This document shows positions 31,019 through 39,148 of a stretch of 64,000 nt of DNA, piece by piece (positions within the stretch are counted from its first letter, which is position 1; each line of letters opens with the position of its first letter). Source of the DNA: Novosphingobium fuchskuhlense (GTDB lineage: Bacteria; Pseudomonadota; Alphaproteobacteria; Sphingomonadales; Sphingomonadaceae); the NCBI RefSeq assembly GCF_001519075.1, contig NZ_KQ954244.1, positions 1,381,934 to 1,445,933 on the forward strand. Reading direction: 5' to 3'. Both the position numbers and the translations under genes were made by a program. Under the pieces are notes generated by a model. That model was given only the letters and a program-made list of their open reading frames with translations, was not told the origin of the DNA and did no database searches.

Positions 31019-31604
31019 CGACTCAGCCCGCCGGGCACAGCTCGCTCGTCTCGCATTTGCCGCCGGGCATCATGCGGAAATCTATGCCCACGCGGAGGAG
31101 CTGCTCAGTCATGCGCCGGCGGGTGGTCTTGTCCTCGCGCAGGATGAGCCGGTGGGGGAGGGGATCTCGAACCTCGTCGCCGCCATGATGCGGGCAGGCC
31201 AGTGGCTGCCCATCATCGCAATCGCAGAAGCGCCGACGATCGACGCGGTCGTCTCCGCGATCAAGGCCGGTGCGCTGGACTACCTCACCGTGCCCGAACA
31301 GATCGCCCCGCTAAACGAAGCGGTCGCCCGCTGCGCACGGGAAGCCGATGCCCAGCGCCAGCAGCGCGCCCGCGCGGCCGAGGCACGCCAGCGCATTTCC
31401 CGGCTTTCCATGCGTGAGCGCGAAGTGCTTGATCGGCTCGCCGAAGGGTGCAGCAACAAGGCCATCGCGCGTGAGCTCGAAATCAGCCCGCGCACGGTCG
31501 AAATCCACCGCATGAAGATGATGGGCAAGCTGGGGGCCCGCCACGCGGCGGAGGCCGTGCGGCTGCGCATCGAGGCGAGCGGTCTCGACAACGTCGCGGC
31601 CTGA
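30984..31604 (+). CDS. LuxR/FixJ-type regulator with degenerate receiver
   Basis: A 206-residue response-regulator-like protein. The C-terminus has a clear LuxR HTH: RLSMREREVLDRLAEGCSNK, then RTVEIHRMKMM. The N-terminus aligns with FixJ receivers, but the phosphate-accepting Asp is Ala52 (GLVLAQDEP), and the conserved Lys before Pro is Val (DYLTVP). It therefore probably works without phosphorylation, or binds a small ligand. No histidine kinase lies nearby. No good SD is seen for the ATG; a short ORF overlaps it. Confidence 0.85.
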   Translation: MIERVTLHVLDSDSARRAQLARLAFAAGHHAEIYAHAEELLSHAPAGGLVLAQDEPVGEGISNLVAAMMRAGQWLPIIAIAEAPTIDAVVSAIKAGALDYLTVPEQIAPLNEAVARCAREADAQRQQRARAAEARQRISRLSMREREVLDRLAEGCSNKAIARELEISPRTVEIHRMKMMGKLGARHAAEAVRLRIEASGLDNVAA

Positions 31605-31688
31605 GCGCCGAGGCCATGCTCTGAACAAAGCCCGCGCAGCTCCGCAGGAACCACGCCCCGGACCGCAGGAACCCCGTTCAGCAGTGCG

Positions 31689-32897
31689 CTAATTTTCGAG
31701 GTCGGACGGGATCAGCCAGCGCACCGAGGTGCTCCAATAGCGCGTGCCGCTCAGCGGCGGTGTGCCCGGTGCGAAATCGAAATGCAGGCGCGTCATCGCC
31801 AGGGCGCAGGTCTGGTTGTCGAGGTAGGCGGTGCCCGATGATGTCAGGGGCCGGCAACTCACCGGTACGCCTTCGCGTTCGAACCCCACCATGATCTGCA
31901 CTGCCCCACCCACCTCCTCGATCAGCGCAAGGCGCGGATAGTCCCGCATGTCGAACTTCGAGCGCAGCGTGCCGTCCACCTTCGAAAGCCAGGTGATCCC
32001 GCGGTAGGAAAGCGGCGGATAGGCGATATCGACGTTTTTCCAGATCATCCGCTCGTTGAGCTTCACCTCGCTCCGGTTGGCGGTGAGGGGCACCGCAACC
32101 ATCGCGATATCCCCGCCCGGACCAATTCGGGGCCTGCTGGCGGGTAGCCCACGGGTCGCCGCGCGCGCGGGGCGGGCGGCGCGCCTGCCCGGCCCCGCAG
32201 CGCGCCTTGCGCCTGACTGCGCCGCGCCCGGTTTGCCAAGGCCCGGTTTGCCAAGGCCGGGCTTGCCCGCCGCGATCCACGCCTTGCACACGGCCGCGCC
32301 ATCGGCCTCGCTGAACCCGTTGTCGAGGATCGAACAGCCGGCAAGGCCCGGCTTGCCTGTGTCGAGGATGGCCAGCGAACGGCCTTTGCCGGCGGGCACG
32401 AAGCGGATCGGCTGTGCGGGGGCCATCACCCGGCGCACGCGCACAGCAAAGGCCAGCCGCCCCACGTCAAACGGCAAGGCATAGCCGGGTGCCAATTCGA
32501 ACCGGGCGCGGGCCATGATCTGCCGGCACAGCTCGTCCTCGGCCTTCCCGGCAGCGCCTTCGTGCTCTGCGGTGCAGGCAATGGCCTTGCCCGCCCGGTT
32601 GAACACGATCTCGCCGCCAACACCGTCATCGCCCAGGATGCCGGTGCCAGGAAGGCCGGGCAGCAGCTTGATTACCGCAGCCGAATCCGCCGCGAAGTCG
32701 AGCCGCCCGGCACCGGCGAGATCGACATTGTCGCGCCCGATCTCGATCCGCTTGCGCGGCGGCGCTTCGGGCGGCGGTGCGTTCTCGGTCACGGTAACAC
32801 CGGGCTTGTCGGTTGCGGCAGCCGGCGGGGCGGTTTTGGGCGGAGCGGATGCGGGCGGGTCCGCCGCAAGGGCAAGCAGAATCAGCAGCATACGCAT
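31689..32897 (-). CDS. Exported protein with two TonB-C-like domains
   Basis: A 402-residue protein with a short hydrophobic start (MRMLLILLALAA) and a Pro/Ala linker. Two segments resemble TonB C-terminal domains: GGEIVFNRAGKAIACTAEHEG with C...C near 95-135, and VQIMVGFEREGVPVSCRPLTSSG near 340-375 with LDNQTC. In between lies a low-complexity part with three GKPGL-like units and an Arg/Ala-rich run. Start ATG 32897 abuts the upstream stop (TGAATG) and has GGAGGA before it. Function unknown; last gene of the desaturase operon. Confidence 0.7.
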   Translation of the reverse strand: MRMLLILLALAADPPASAPPKTAPPAAATDKPGVTVTENAPPPEAPPRKRIEIGRDNVDLAGAGRLDFAADSAAVIKLLPGLPGTGILGDDGVGGEIVFNRAGKAIACTAEHEGAAGKAEDELCRQIMARARFELAPGYALPFDVGRLAFAVRVRRVMAPAQPIRFVPAGKGRSLAILDTGKPGLAGCSILDNGFSEADGAAVCKAWIAAGKPGLGKPGLGKPGAAQSGARRAAGPGRRAARPARAATRGLPASRPRIGPGGDIAMVAVPLTANRSEVKLNERMIWKNVDIAYPPLSYRGITWLSKVDGTLRSKFDMRDYPRLALIEEVGGAVQIMVGFEREGVPVSCRPLTSSGTAYLDNQTCALAMTRLHFDFAPGTPPLSGTRYWSTSVRWLIPSDLEN

Positions 32898-33713
32898 TCA
32901 GTCCTCCGGTGCCAGAATGCCCGCGGCGTCGGCCAGCCGTTCCAGTTCGAGCACTTCGTCATAGGCGGCGGGGGCCACGGCTTCTGCGCCCAGCAGAAAG
33001 AGGCTCGCCCGCGCCTCCGCCAGTTCGGGGGCCGCCATGGCCGCCAGCAGCGCCTCCTGCACCAGCGCGGCGACCGGCTCGGGCGTGGCCATCGCGGTCA
33101 CGAAGGGAAGCGCGGGCACGCGGCGCGAGACGGCGATCACCTTCAGGCTTTCGGCAAGGCCGGGATAGCTCGCCTCCGCCGCCGCAAACGTCACCGCATC
33201 GATGGCGGCCAGATCGGCCTCACCCGCGCTCACGGCGCGCATGCTGCCGACATGGCTGCCGGTACGCACCAGCGCGGCGAAGAACGGGCCCGCGCCGCCC
33301 TGCTCGGCGGCGGTGTGGCGCAGCAGGTTGGTGCCCGTGTTCGAGGCGGGCTCGTTGATCGCGGCGGCGGCCCCGCGAAATGCGGCCAGTGCGGTGCGCG
33401 GGTCAGCCATGCGGGCGACGATCACGCTGCAATGGCGCGTCTCCTCGCAATGCGGCGCGCCGTAGCGCGGCACGGCGATCAGGCGCAGCCGCTCCTTGTG
33501 AAACCGCGCATAAGGATAGCCGCAGGCCTGCCCGAGCAGCAGCGCAGGATCCTGCCACAGCACATCGGGCGTGCGGCCCCGGTCGAGCGCGGGCGGCACG
33601 CCTTCCACCCCGGCTGCGACAAGGCGGCCTGCGATCCACGACCACAAGGCATCGTTGGCGGCGCGCTGGGCGGGATGGTCATACATGCCCAGCGAGGCGA
33701 TGTACCCGCTCAC
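32898..33713 (-). CDS. PhnD-like solute-binding protein without signal peptide
   Basis: A 271-residue protein of the phosphate/phosphonate-binding (PhnD) fold: YIASLGMYDHPAQRAANDALW at the start, DVLWQDPALLLGQACGYPY near 50-68, AAINEPASNTGTNLLRH near 118-134, and AAIDAVTFA near 170. No signal peptide is visible and no ABC permease or ATPase lies nearby, so it may bind its ligand in the cytoplasm or serve as a sensor. It overlaps the desaturase by ATGA and abuts the TonB-C-like gene. Confidence 0.8.
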   Translation of the reverse strand: MSGYIASLGMYDHPAQRAANDALWSWIAGRLVAAGVEGVPPALDRGRTPDVLWQDPALLLGQACGYPYARFHKERLRLIAVPRYGAPHCEETRHCSVIVARMADPRTALAAFRGAAAAINEPASNTGTNLLRHTAAEQGGAGPFFAALVRTGSHVGSMRAVSAGEADLAAIDAVTFAAAEASYPGLAESLKVIAVSRRVPALPFVTAMATPEPVAALVQEALLAAMAAPELAEARASLFLLGAEAVAPAAYDEVLELERLADAAGILAPED

Positions 33714-34696
33714 CCCTGCGCAGACGGTTCGGGCCGGCGGTGGTCAGGATGCAGCAGATCGTCGTGCGCGCGCAGGGCAAAGCGGCGCAGCAGCGCGCCG
33801 TAGGAGGGGTAGACCGGCCCCCCGGTTCCGGCCTTCTGTCCAGCGAGCGTCTCCTGCCGCTCCGCCTGGAAACGCGGCAGGCGGTACCACGCCAGCTCCG
33901 GCCGGGCATGGTGCGCGGCATGCAGGTTGTTGTTGAGGTAGAGCAGGGCCAGCAGCCCGCCGCGCTCGACAGTGGCCGCCCGTCGCGCCGGATCGGGATC
34001 GGCGCGGTGCTCGGCATAGCTGCGCAGCAGCGAAAGCGCGGTGCCCGGATAGACGAAGCACAGGAAGTAGGTGCCAAGGCCAAGGCCGCACCAGTGGAGC
34101 CAGCCGAGGATCACCGCGACGCCGAGGCCATGCGGCACCCAGTCGCGCGCGAACAGGGCGGGCTCCTTCGGCAGGCGAGCCAGCTCTTCGATCAGGAACC
34201 GCACGACAGCGATCGGCGGGCCGAGCACGAGCCGCCCGAGCAGCGTCTGCTGCACCCGCTCCGACCACCACAGCCACGTGCCTTCCTGCGCGACGTACTT
34301 CGATTCCGGATCGTCGAAGGGATCGGTGATCGTCCGCGCGGAATGGTGCGCCACATGGCTGCGGTAGTAGATGCCATAGGGTAGCCAGAGGTTGATCGGC
34401 GGCCAGCCGATCGCCGTGTTGATCGCGCGGCTGCGGGTCGGGTGGCCGTGGATCGTCTCGTGCTGCAAGGAATTGTGCCAGGCGCTGAGCCAGCCGCCGG
34501 CCACGGCCAGCACCGCGACAGGCAGCGCCGCATGCCAGGCCGTGAGCGCCAGCCACCCGCCATAAATGACGGCCGTCAGCACCAGGGTGGGAAGTTCGAT
34601 TGTCCGCGCCCAGGGCCGGGCCGCACCGCGCACGCGCATCAGGCCGTGCCTCGCGGCAAGGCAGCGCTCACCCGCGCGATCCCGCATGGCGGACAC
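33710..34696 (-). CDS. Membrane fatty acid desaturase
   Basis: A 328-residue di-iron desaturase. The three histidine boxes are HETIHGH, HVAHH and HAAHH, separated by membrane segments in the usual order. It likely introduces a double bond into an acyl chain or hydroxylates a carotenoid-like lipid; the substrate cannot be told. Start ATG 34696 or the in-frame MRVRGAARP start near 34639. Operon order on this strand is desaturase, PhnD-like protein, TonB-C-like protein. Confidence 0.88.
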   Translation of the reverse strand: MSAMRDRAGERCLAARHGLMRVRGAARPWARTIELPTLVLTAVIYGGWLALTAWHAALPVAVLAVAGGWLSAWHNSLQHETIHGHPTRSRAINTAIGWPPINLWLPYGIYYRSHVAHHSARTITDPFDDPESKYVAQEGTWLWWSERVQQTLLGRLVLGPPIAVVRFLIEELARLPKEPALFARDWVPHGLGVAVILGWLHWCGLGLGTYFLCFVYPGTALSLLRSYAEHRADPDPARRAATVERGGLLALLYLNNNLHAAHHARPELAWYRLPRFQAERQETLAGQKAGTGGPVYPSYGALLRRFALRAHDDLLHPDHRRPEPSAQG

Positions 34697-34836
34697 GAAA
34701 AAGCACGCGCAAACCGGTCAGTGAACACATCACGAATCATGGCAATCCCACCTGGCCCGGCGTGCAACTCAACAAATCCGGTTGAGAACGGCAAGTGAGG
34801 AAATCTTGATAGGTGTACAGGGTTGCTTCGGGCGGG

Positions 34837-34871
34837 CGGCCCCGCGGCCCATCCTTGCCGTAGCGGGGCCG
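34837..34871 (-). terminator. GC-rich hairpin after extensin-like gene
   Basis: CGGCCCCGC (34837-34845) pairs with GCGGGGCCG (34863-34871) one base after the stop of the extensin-like gene. No T run follows, so it may protect the 3' end or work with Rho. Confidence 0.4.
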
Positions 34872-34872
34872 C

Positions 34873-35571
34873 TCAGCGGCAGAAGGGCCGTCCGCCGCCG
34901 ACTTCGAGGTGGAAATGATCGTGGTGGGCCGCATTGTAGTCTGGGCTCAGCACCGTGCCGAAGCGCTTGCAGGCGCTGCCTCTGATCGTGGCGAGGAAGG
35001 CGCGGACTTGCGGGTCCGGGCTGTCCCAGTCGCGCAGGACGGTGATGCGGCGGCCGTCGGCCAGCACGAAACCGCTGACGTCGACCGCGTTGGCGCTGGC
35101 GTGGGCCGAAAGGCGGCTGCTCCCCGCCACGTTGCGGCAGGCATAGCTGCCCATCGTCTCGATCCGCATCAGCGGGCTGCCGAGGATGGCCCGGGCCGCG
35201 CGGTCCACGCCGAAGCGGGCCCAGCCGGACAGCGTGTTCGCCAGCGGGCAGGTGACGGGGCCAAGGTTCGAAAGCTGGAGCATCCCCGAGTCGCTGCGCA
35301 ACGAAGCCAGCCGGACGGCCCCCACCGCCGAGCAGCCTGCGCCATAATATTGATCGGGCAGCGGCGTGAAATTGGCATAGGTCCGGCTGAGGCCGGCAAG
35401 GCACATGCGGCTTTCGGGGGCGGCCGGCACCTGCCAGTTGGTGCTCGTCCGAACCGGGCGGCGCACCGGTTCGGGCGCGCCGACGCAGCCTGCCAGCAGC
35501 ACCGGCAGGGCCAGCGCGAGCACGGCGGCAGGCAGCGAAGCGGGACGGCGGACCATGGCGGCACTTTGCAT
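34873..35571 (-). CDS. Extensin-like (D-Ala-D-Ala carboxypeptidase fold) lipoprotein
   Basis: A 232-residue lipoprotein with lipobox LLAGC near 25-29. The body is the bacterial extensin-like C domain: SAHASANAVDVSGFVLADG near 155-172 and AHHDHFHLEVG near 215. The spaced His/Asp residues match the zinc sites of LAS peptidases, so it may trim peptidoglycan. Six cysteines suggest disulfides in the periplasm. Start ATG 35571 or ATG 35556 (MVRRPASL). Confidence 0.85.
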   Translation of the reverse strand: MQSAAMVRRPASLPAAVLALALPVLLAGCVGAPEPVRRPVRTSTNWQVPAAPESRMCLAGLSRTYANFTPLPDQYYGAGCSAVGAVRLASLRSDSGMLQLSNLGPVTCPLANTLSGWARFGVDRAARAILGSPLMRIETMGSYACRNVAGSSRLSAHASANAVDVSGFVLADGRRITVLRDWDSPDPQVRAFLATIRGSACKRFGTVLSPDYNAAHHDHFHLEVGGGRPFCR

Positions 35572-35672
35572 CCGTCATGGTTAAGTTTGGCTTATTCCGG
35601 CCCCTAAGGGGAGCCCGCCCCCCGACGCAGGTTGACAGGCTGCGCCCCGCCACTATGAGCGACCTCGGGCCA

Positions 35673-35710
35673 CGCGGTCCCAACGCCGCGCGAGCTCTCT
35701 GCAAGGAGAG
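35673..35710 (+). promoter_or_regulatory. serC leader-like RNA element
   Basis: Two small hairpins lie just upstream of serC: CGGCG-type stem CGCGG (35673-35677) with CCGCG (35686-35690), and CTCTC (35695-35699) with GAGAG (35706-35710). The second hides the serC SD, AGGAGAG. The described serC leader of Alphaproteobacteria lies before serC-serA and its last stem overlaps the ribosome binding site, which is what is seen here. A covariance-model hit would confirm it. Confidence 0.45.
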
Positions 35711-35715
35711 ACTAC

Positions 35716-36852
35716 ATGACTGCTTCGCTTCCCGCGCGCAAACCTGCGCGTCCGCACTTTTCGTCCGGCCCATGCGCCAAGCCGCCCGGATACGATCCCG
35801 CAAAACTCGCCACCGAAGTGCTCGGGCGTTCGCATCGCTCGAAGATCGGCAAGACGCGCCTCCAGCTCTGCATCGATCTGATGCGCGAAGTGCTGGGCCT
35901 GCCCGATACGCACCGCATCGGCGTGGTGCCGGGCTCCGATACCGGTGCCTTTGAAATGGCGATGTGGACCATGCTGGGCGCCCGCGGCGTCACCACGCTG
36001 GCGTGGGAAAGTTTCGGCGAAGGCTGGGTGACCGACGCCGCCAAGCAGCTCAAGCTCGATCCCACGGTGATCCGCGCCGATTACGGGCAGCTTCCCGATC
36101 TTGCCGCTGTCGATTTTTCGACCGACGTGCTGTTCACCTGGAACGGCACCACCTCGGGCGTGCGCGTCCCGAACGGCGACTGGATCCCCGACGACCGCGA
36201 AGGCCTGACTTTCGCTGACGCCACAAGCGCCGTCTTTGCCTACGACATTCCGTGGGACAAGATCGATGTCGCCACCTTCTCCTGGCAGAAAGTGCTGGGC
36301 GGCGAGGGCGGCCACGGCGTGCTGATCCTCGGCCCCCGCGCCGTTGAACGCCTTGAAACCTATACCCCCGCCTGGCCGCTGCCCAAGGTGTTCCGTCTCG
36401 TTTCCAAGGGCAAGCTCACCGAGGGCGTGTTCAAGGGCGAGACGATCAACACCCCCTCGATGCTCGCGGTCGAAGACGCGATCTTCGCGCTGGAATGGGC
36501 CAAGTCGGTCGGCGGCCTCGAAGGCCTCAAGGCGCGCTGCGCTGCCAATGCCGCCGCGCTTGACGCGCTTGTGCAGGAGCGCAGCTGGCTCGGCCACCTC
36601 GCTGCCGACCCTGCCTCGCGCTCGATGACCTCGGTGTGCCTCACCGTCGAAGGCGCGGACGAGGCGCTGATCAAGGCGTTTGCCGGCCTGCTCGAAAAGG
36701 CGGGCGCGGCCTATGATATCGCCGGCTACCGCGATGCCCCTCCGGGTCTGCGCATCTGGTGCGGCGCCACGGTCGATGCGGCCGATATCGCCGATCTCGG
36801 CCCCTGGCTCGATTGGGCCTGGGCCGAAGTCCAGGCCACCGCCGCCGCCTGA
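35716..36852 (+). CDS. serC: Phosphoserine aminotransferase
   Basis: A 378-residue PLP aminotransferase converting 3-phosphohydroxypyruvate to phosphoserine. The opening [15 protein letters not shown], the [10 protein letters not shown] stretch near 40-50, [12 protein letters not shown] near 70, and the PLP lysine in [15 protein letters not shown] near 190 fit the alphaproteobacterial SerC form. The SD AAGGAGAG is 6-9 bases before the ATG and lies in a hairpin. SerA follows 68 bp downstream, so the pair forms the serine operon. Confidence 0.95.
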   Translation: MTASLPARKPARPHFSSGPCAKPPGYDPAKLATEVLGRSHRSKIGKTRLQLCIDLMREVLGLPDTHRIGVVPGSDTGAFEMAMWTMLGARGVTTLAWESFGEGWVTDAAKQLKLDPTVIRADYGQLPDLAAVDFSTDVLFTWNGTTSGVRVPNGDWIPDDREGLTFADATSAVFAYDIPWDKIDVATFSWQKVLGGEGGHGVLILGPRAVERLETYTPAWPLPKVFRLVSKGKLTEGVFKGETINTPSMLAVEDAIFALEWAKSVGGLEGLKARCAANAAALDALVQERSWLGHLAADPASRSMTSVCLTVEGADEALIKAFAGLLEKAGAAYDIAGYRDAPPGLRIWCGATVDAADIADLGPWLDWAWAEVQATAAA

Positions 36853-36920
36853 TCTCCCGGCTACCCTCGCTGCGGCGAGGGGCTTGGCCGCTCGCACCCC
36901 GATTTCCAAGGACATTTCCC

Positions 36921-38507
36921 ATGACCAAGCCACGCGTTCTCATTTCCGACAAGATGGACCCCAACGCCGCCCGCATTTTCGAGGAAAAGGGCTGCCAGGT
37001 CGATGTCATCACCGGCGAAACCCCGGAACAGCTGATCGCCCGCATCGGTGAGTATGATGGCCTCGCCATCCGCTCCTCGACCAAGGTGACCAAGGCGATC
37101 CTCGATGCCGCGACGAACCTCAAGGTCATCGGCCGCGCCGGCATCGGCGTCGACAACGTCGATATCCCCTATGCCTCGGGCCGCGGCGTGGTGGTGATGA
37201 ACACCCCGTTCGGCAACTCGATCACCACCGCCGAACACGCCATCGCGCTCATGTTCGCGCTCGCCCGCCAGATTCCCGAAGCCAACGCGCAGACGCAGGC
37301 GGGCCTCTGGCCGAAGAACGGCTTCATGGGCGTCGAAGTCACCGGCAAGACATTGGGTCTCATCGGCGCGGGCAACATCGGCTCCATCGTCGCCAGCCGC
37401 GCCCTCGGCCTCAAGATGAAGGTCGTCGCCTACGATCCCTTCCTCACGCCGGAACGCGCGATCGAGATGGGCGTCGAAAAGGCCGATCTCGAAACGTTGC
37501 TCGCCAAGGTGGACTTCATCACGCTGCACACGCCGCTGACCAGCGAAACGAAGAACATCCTCAGCCGCGAAAACCTCGGCAAGACCAAGAAGGGCGTGCG
37601 CATCATCAACTGCGCGCGCGGCGGCCTGATCGATGAAGCCGCGCTCAAGGACCTGATGGATGCCGGCCACATCGCCGGCGCCGCGCTCGACGTGTTCGAG
37701 ACCGAACCGGCCAAGGAATCGCCGCTCTTCGGCACGCCGAACTTCATCTGCACCCCGCACCTCGGCGCCAGCACGACCGAAGCGCAGGTCAACGTCGCGC
37801 TGCAGGTGGCCGAGCAGATGGCCGAGTTCCTCACCACCGGCGGCGTCACCAACGCGCTCAACATGCCGAGCCTCTCCGCCGAGGAAGCGCCCAAGCTCAA
37901 GCCCTACATGGCGCTGGCCGAACGTCTCGGCAGCCTCGTCGGCCAGCTGGCGCACGACAACCTCACCAAGATCGCCATCGAAGTGGAAGGCGCCGCCGCG
38001 CAGCTCAACCAGAAGCCGATCACCGGCGCGGTGCTGGCCGGCCTGATGAAGCAGTATTCGCAGACCGTGAACATGGTCAACGCGCCCTTCCTCGCCAAGG
38101 AGCGCGGGCTCGATGTGCGCGAAGTCCGTCACGACCGCGAGGGCATCTACCACACCCTCGTGCGCGTCACCGTCGGCACCGCGCAGGGCGATCGCTCGGT
38201 TGCGGGCACGCTCTTCGGCAACGGCGATCCGCGCCTTGTCGAGATCTTCGGCATCGGGATCGAGGCGGACCTTGCGGGCGACATGCTCTACATCGTCAAC
38301 ACCGACGCGCCGGGCTTCATCGGCTCGATCGGTACGCTGCTCGGCAAGTCGGGCATCAACATCGGCACCTTCCACCTTGGCCGCCGCGAGGCTGGCGGCG
38401 AGGCGGTGCTGCTGCTCTCGGTCGACAGCCCCGTCAGCGAGGCTGTCCTTGCCGAAGCCCGCACCGTGCCGGGCGTGCGCACCGTACGCGCGCTGAAGTT
38501 CAGCTGA
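36921..38507 (+). CDS. serA: D-3-phosphoglycerate dehydrogenase
   Basis: A 528-residue SerA of the long type: an NAD-binding catalytic core, an intervening domain and a C-terminal ACT domain. GRAGIGVDNVDI lies near 73-84, the NAD motif LGLIGAGNIGS near 145, and the catalytic Arg, Glu and His in NCARGGLIDE, ALDVFETEP and PHLGAST. The ACT part (MLYIVNTDAPGFIGSIGTLL) suggests serine feedback control, as known for this class. SD AAGGA is 8 bases before ATG 36921. Confidence 0.96.
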   Translation: MTKPRVLISDKMDPNAARIFEEKGCQVDVITGETPEQLIARIGEYDGLAIRSSTKVTKAILDAATNLKVIGRAGIGVDNVDIPYASGRGVVVMNTPFGNSITTAEHAIALMFALARQIPEANAQTQAGLWPKNGFMGVEVTGKTLGLIGAGNIGSIVASRALGLKMKVVAYDPFLTPERAIEMGVEKADLETLLAKVDFITLHTPLTSETKNILSRENLGKTKKGVRIINCARGGLIDEAALKDLMDAGHIAGAALDVFETEPAKESPLFGTPNFICTPHLGASTTEAQVNVALQVAEQMAEFLTTGGVTNALNMPSLSAEEAPKLKPYMALAERLGSLVGQLAHDNLTKIAIEVEGAAAQLNQKPITGAVLAGLMKQYSQTVNMVNAPFLAKERGLDVREVRHDREGIYHTLVRVTVGTAQGDRSVAGTLFGNGDPRLVEIFGIGIEADLAGDMLYIVNTDAPGFIGSIGTLLGKSGINIGTFHLGRREAGGEAVLLLSVDSPVSEAVLAEARTVPGVRTVRALKFS

Positions 38508-38512
38508 GCATC

Positions 38513-38581
38513 CTTCGACAGGCTCAGGATGAGCGGGGCCGGGGAAATCTCCTCCAACCGCTCGTTCTGAGCCGGTCGAAG
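38513..38581. repeat. Sphingomonad-type palindromic interspersed repeat
   Basis: A 24-base arm (38513-38536, beginning CTTCGACAGGCTCAGGAT) and its inverse (38558-38581, ending CGGTCGAAG) match at 21 of 24 positions and enclose 21 bases. The CTTCGAC-GGCTCAG core is a repeat met throughout sphingomonad genomes between genes. It follows serA at once and can fold as a long stem. Confidence 0.75.
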
Positions 38582-38667
38582 CACACTGACACAACTCGCC
38601 GGATTTGACGCCGCCGGCAAAGCCAAATAGCCTCCTCCATCGGGGACCAATCCCAAGGGGGCTTTTC

Positions 38668-39084
38668 ATGCGCACACCACTTCTCGCCGCAGCCGCACTC
38701 GTGTTCACGGCAACACCTGCGCTCGCCAACGACAACGCGATGATCCAGGCCGCCGACGACGCGCTCGCCGCCGCGTTCAACAAGGGTGACGGCGCCGCCG
38801 TCGGCGCGATGTATGCGCCGGATGCCACGATGCTCCCCGGCGATAACAAGCTCTACAAGGGCGCTGACATCACCGCTTTCTGGACCGGCGCAACCGGCGC
38901 GCTCACCAACCTCAAGCTGACGGTCCTCGAAACCGAGCGCCTCTCGCCCACCTACATCCGCGAAATCTCGCGCGTGGAATACGATACCAAGGGCGCCAAT
39001 CCGGTCCACGCCAACGTCACCGCCGTGGTCGTCTACAAGCTGGTGAACGGCAAGTGGATGCTCTGGACCGATATCTTCCACTGA
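38668..39084 (+). CDS. Exported NTF2-like (DUF4440/SgcJ-type) protein
   Basis: A 138-residue protein: signal peptide ending TPALA|N near 21, then one NTF2-like cone domain with DDALAAAFNKGDGAAVGAMYAPDA near 29-52, a typical start for the SgcJ/DUF4440 group, and a closing strand WMLWTDIFH. Such folds bind small ligands; no catalytic set is evident. Start ATG 38668 has AAGGGGG upstream. Single gene between two repeats. Confidence 0.8.
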   Translation: MRTPLLAAAALVFTATPALANDNAMIQAADDALAAAFNKGDGAAVGAMYAPDATMLPGDNKLYKGADITAFWTGATGALTNLKLTVLETERLSPTYIREISRVEYDTKGANPVHANVTAVVVYKLVNGKWMLWTDIFH

Positions 39085-39092
39085 TCCCCAAA

Positions 39093-39118
39093 GCCCTCTC
39101 TCCGTCAGGGGAGAGGGC
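39093..39118. repeat. Short inverted repeat of the GAGAGGG type
   Basis: GCCCTCTC (39093-39100) and GAGAGGGC (39111-39118) pair around a 10-base loop just after the NTF2-like gene. The sequence resembles a second family of interspersed repeats common between genes of GC-rich proteobacteria, and may end transcription. Confidence 0.55.
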
Positions 39119-39148
39119 CCGCGAGAGGGGGAAAGGACCCAGTCAATA

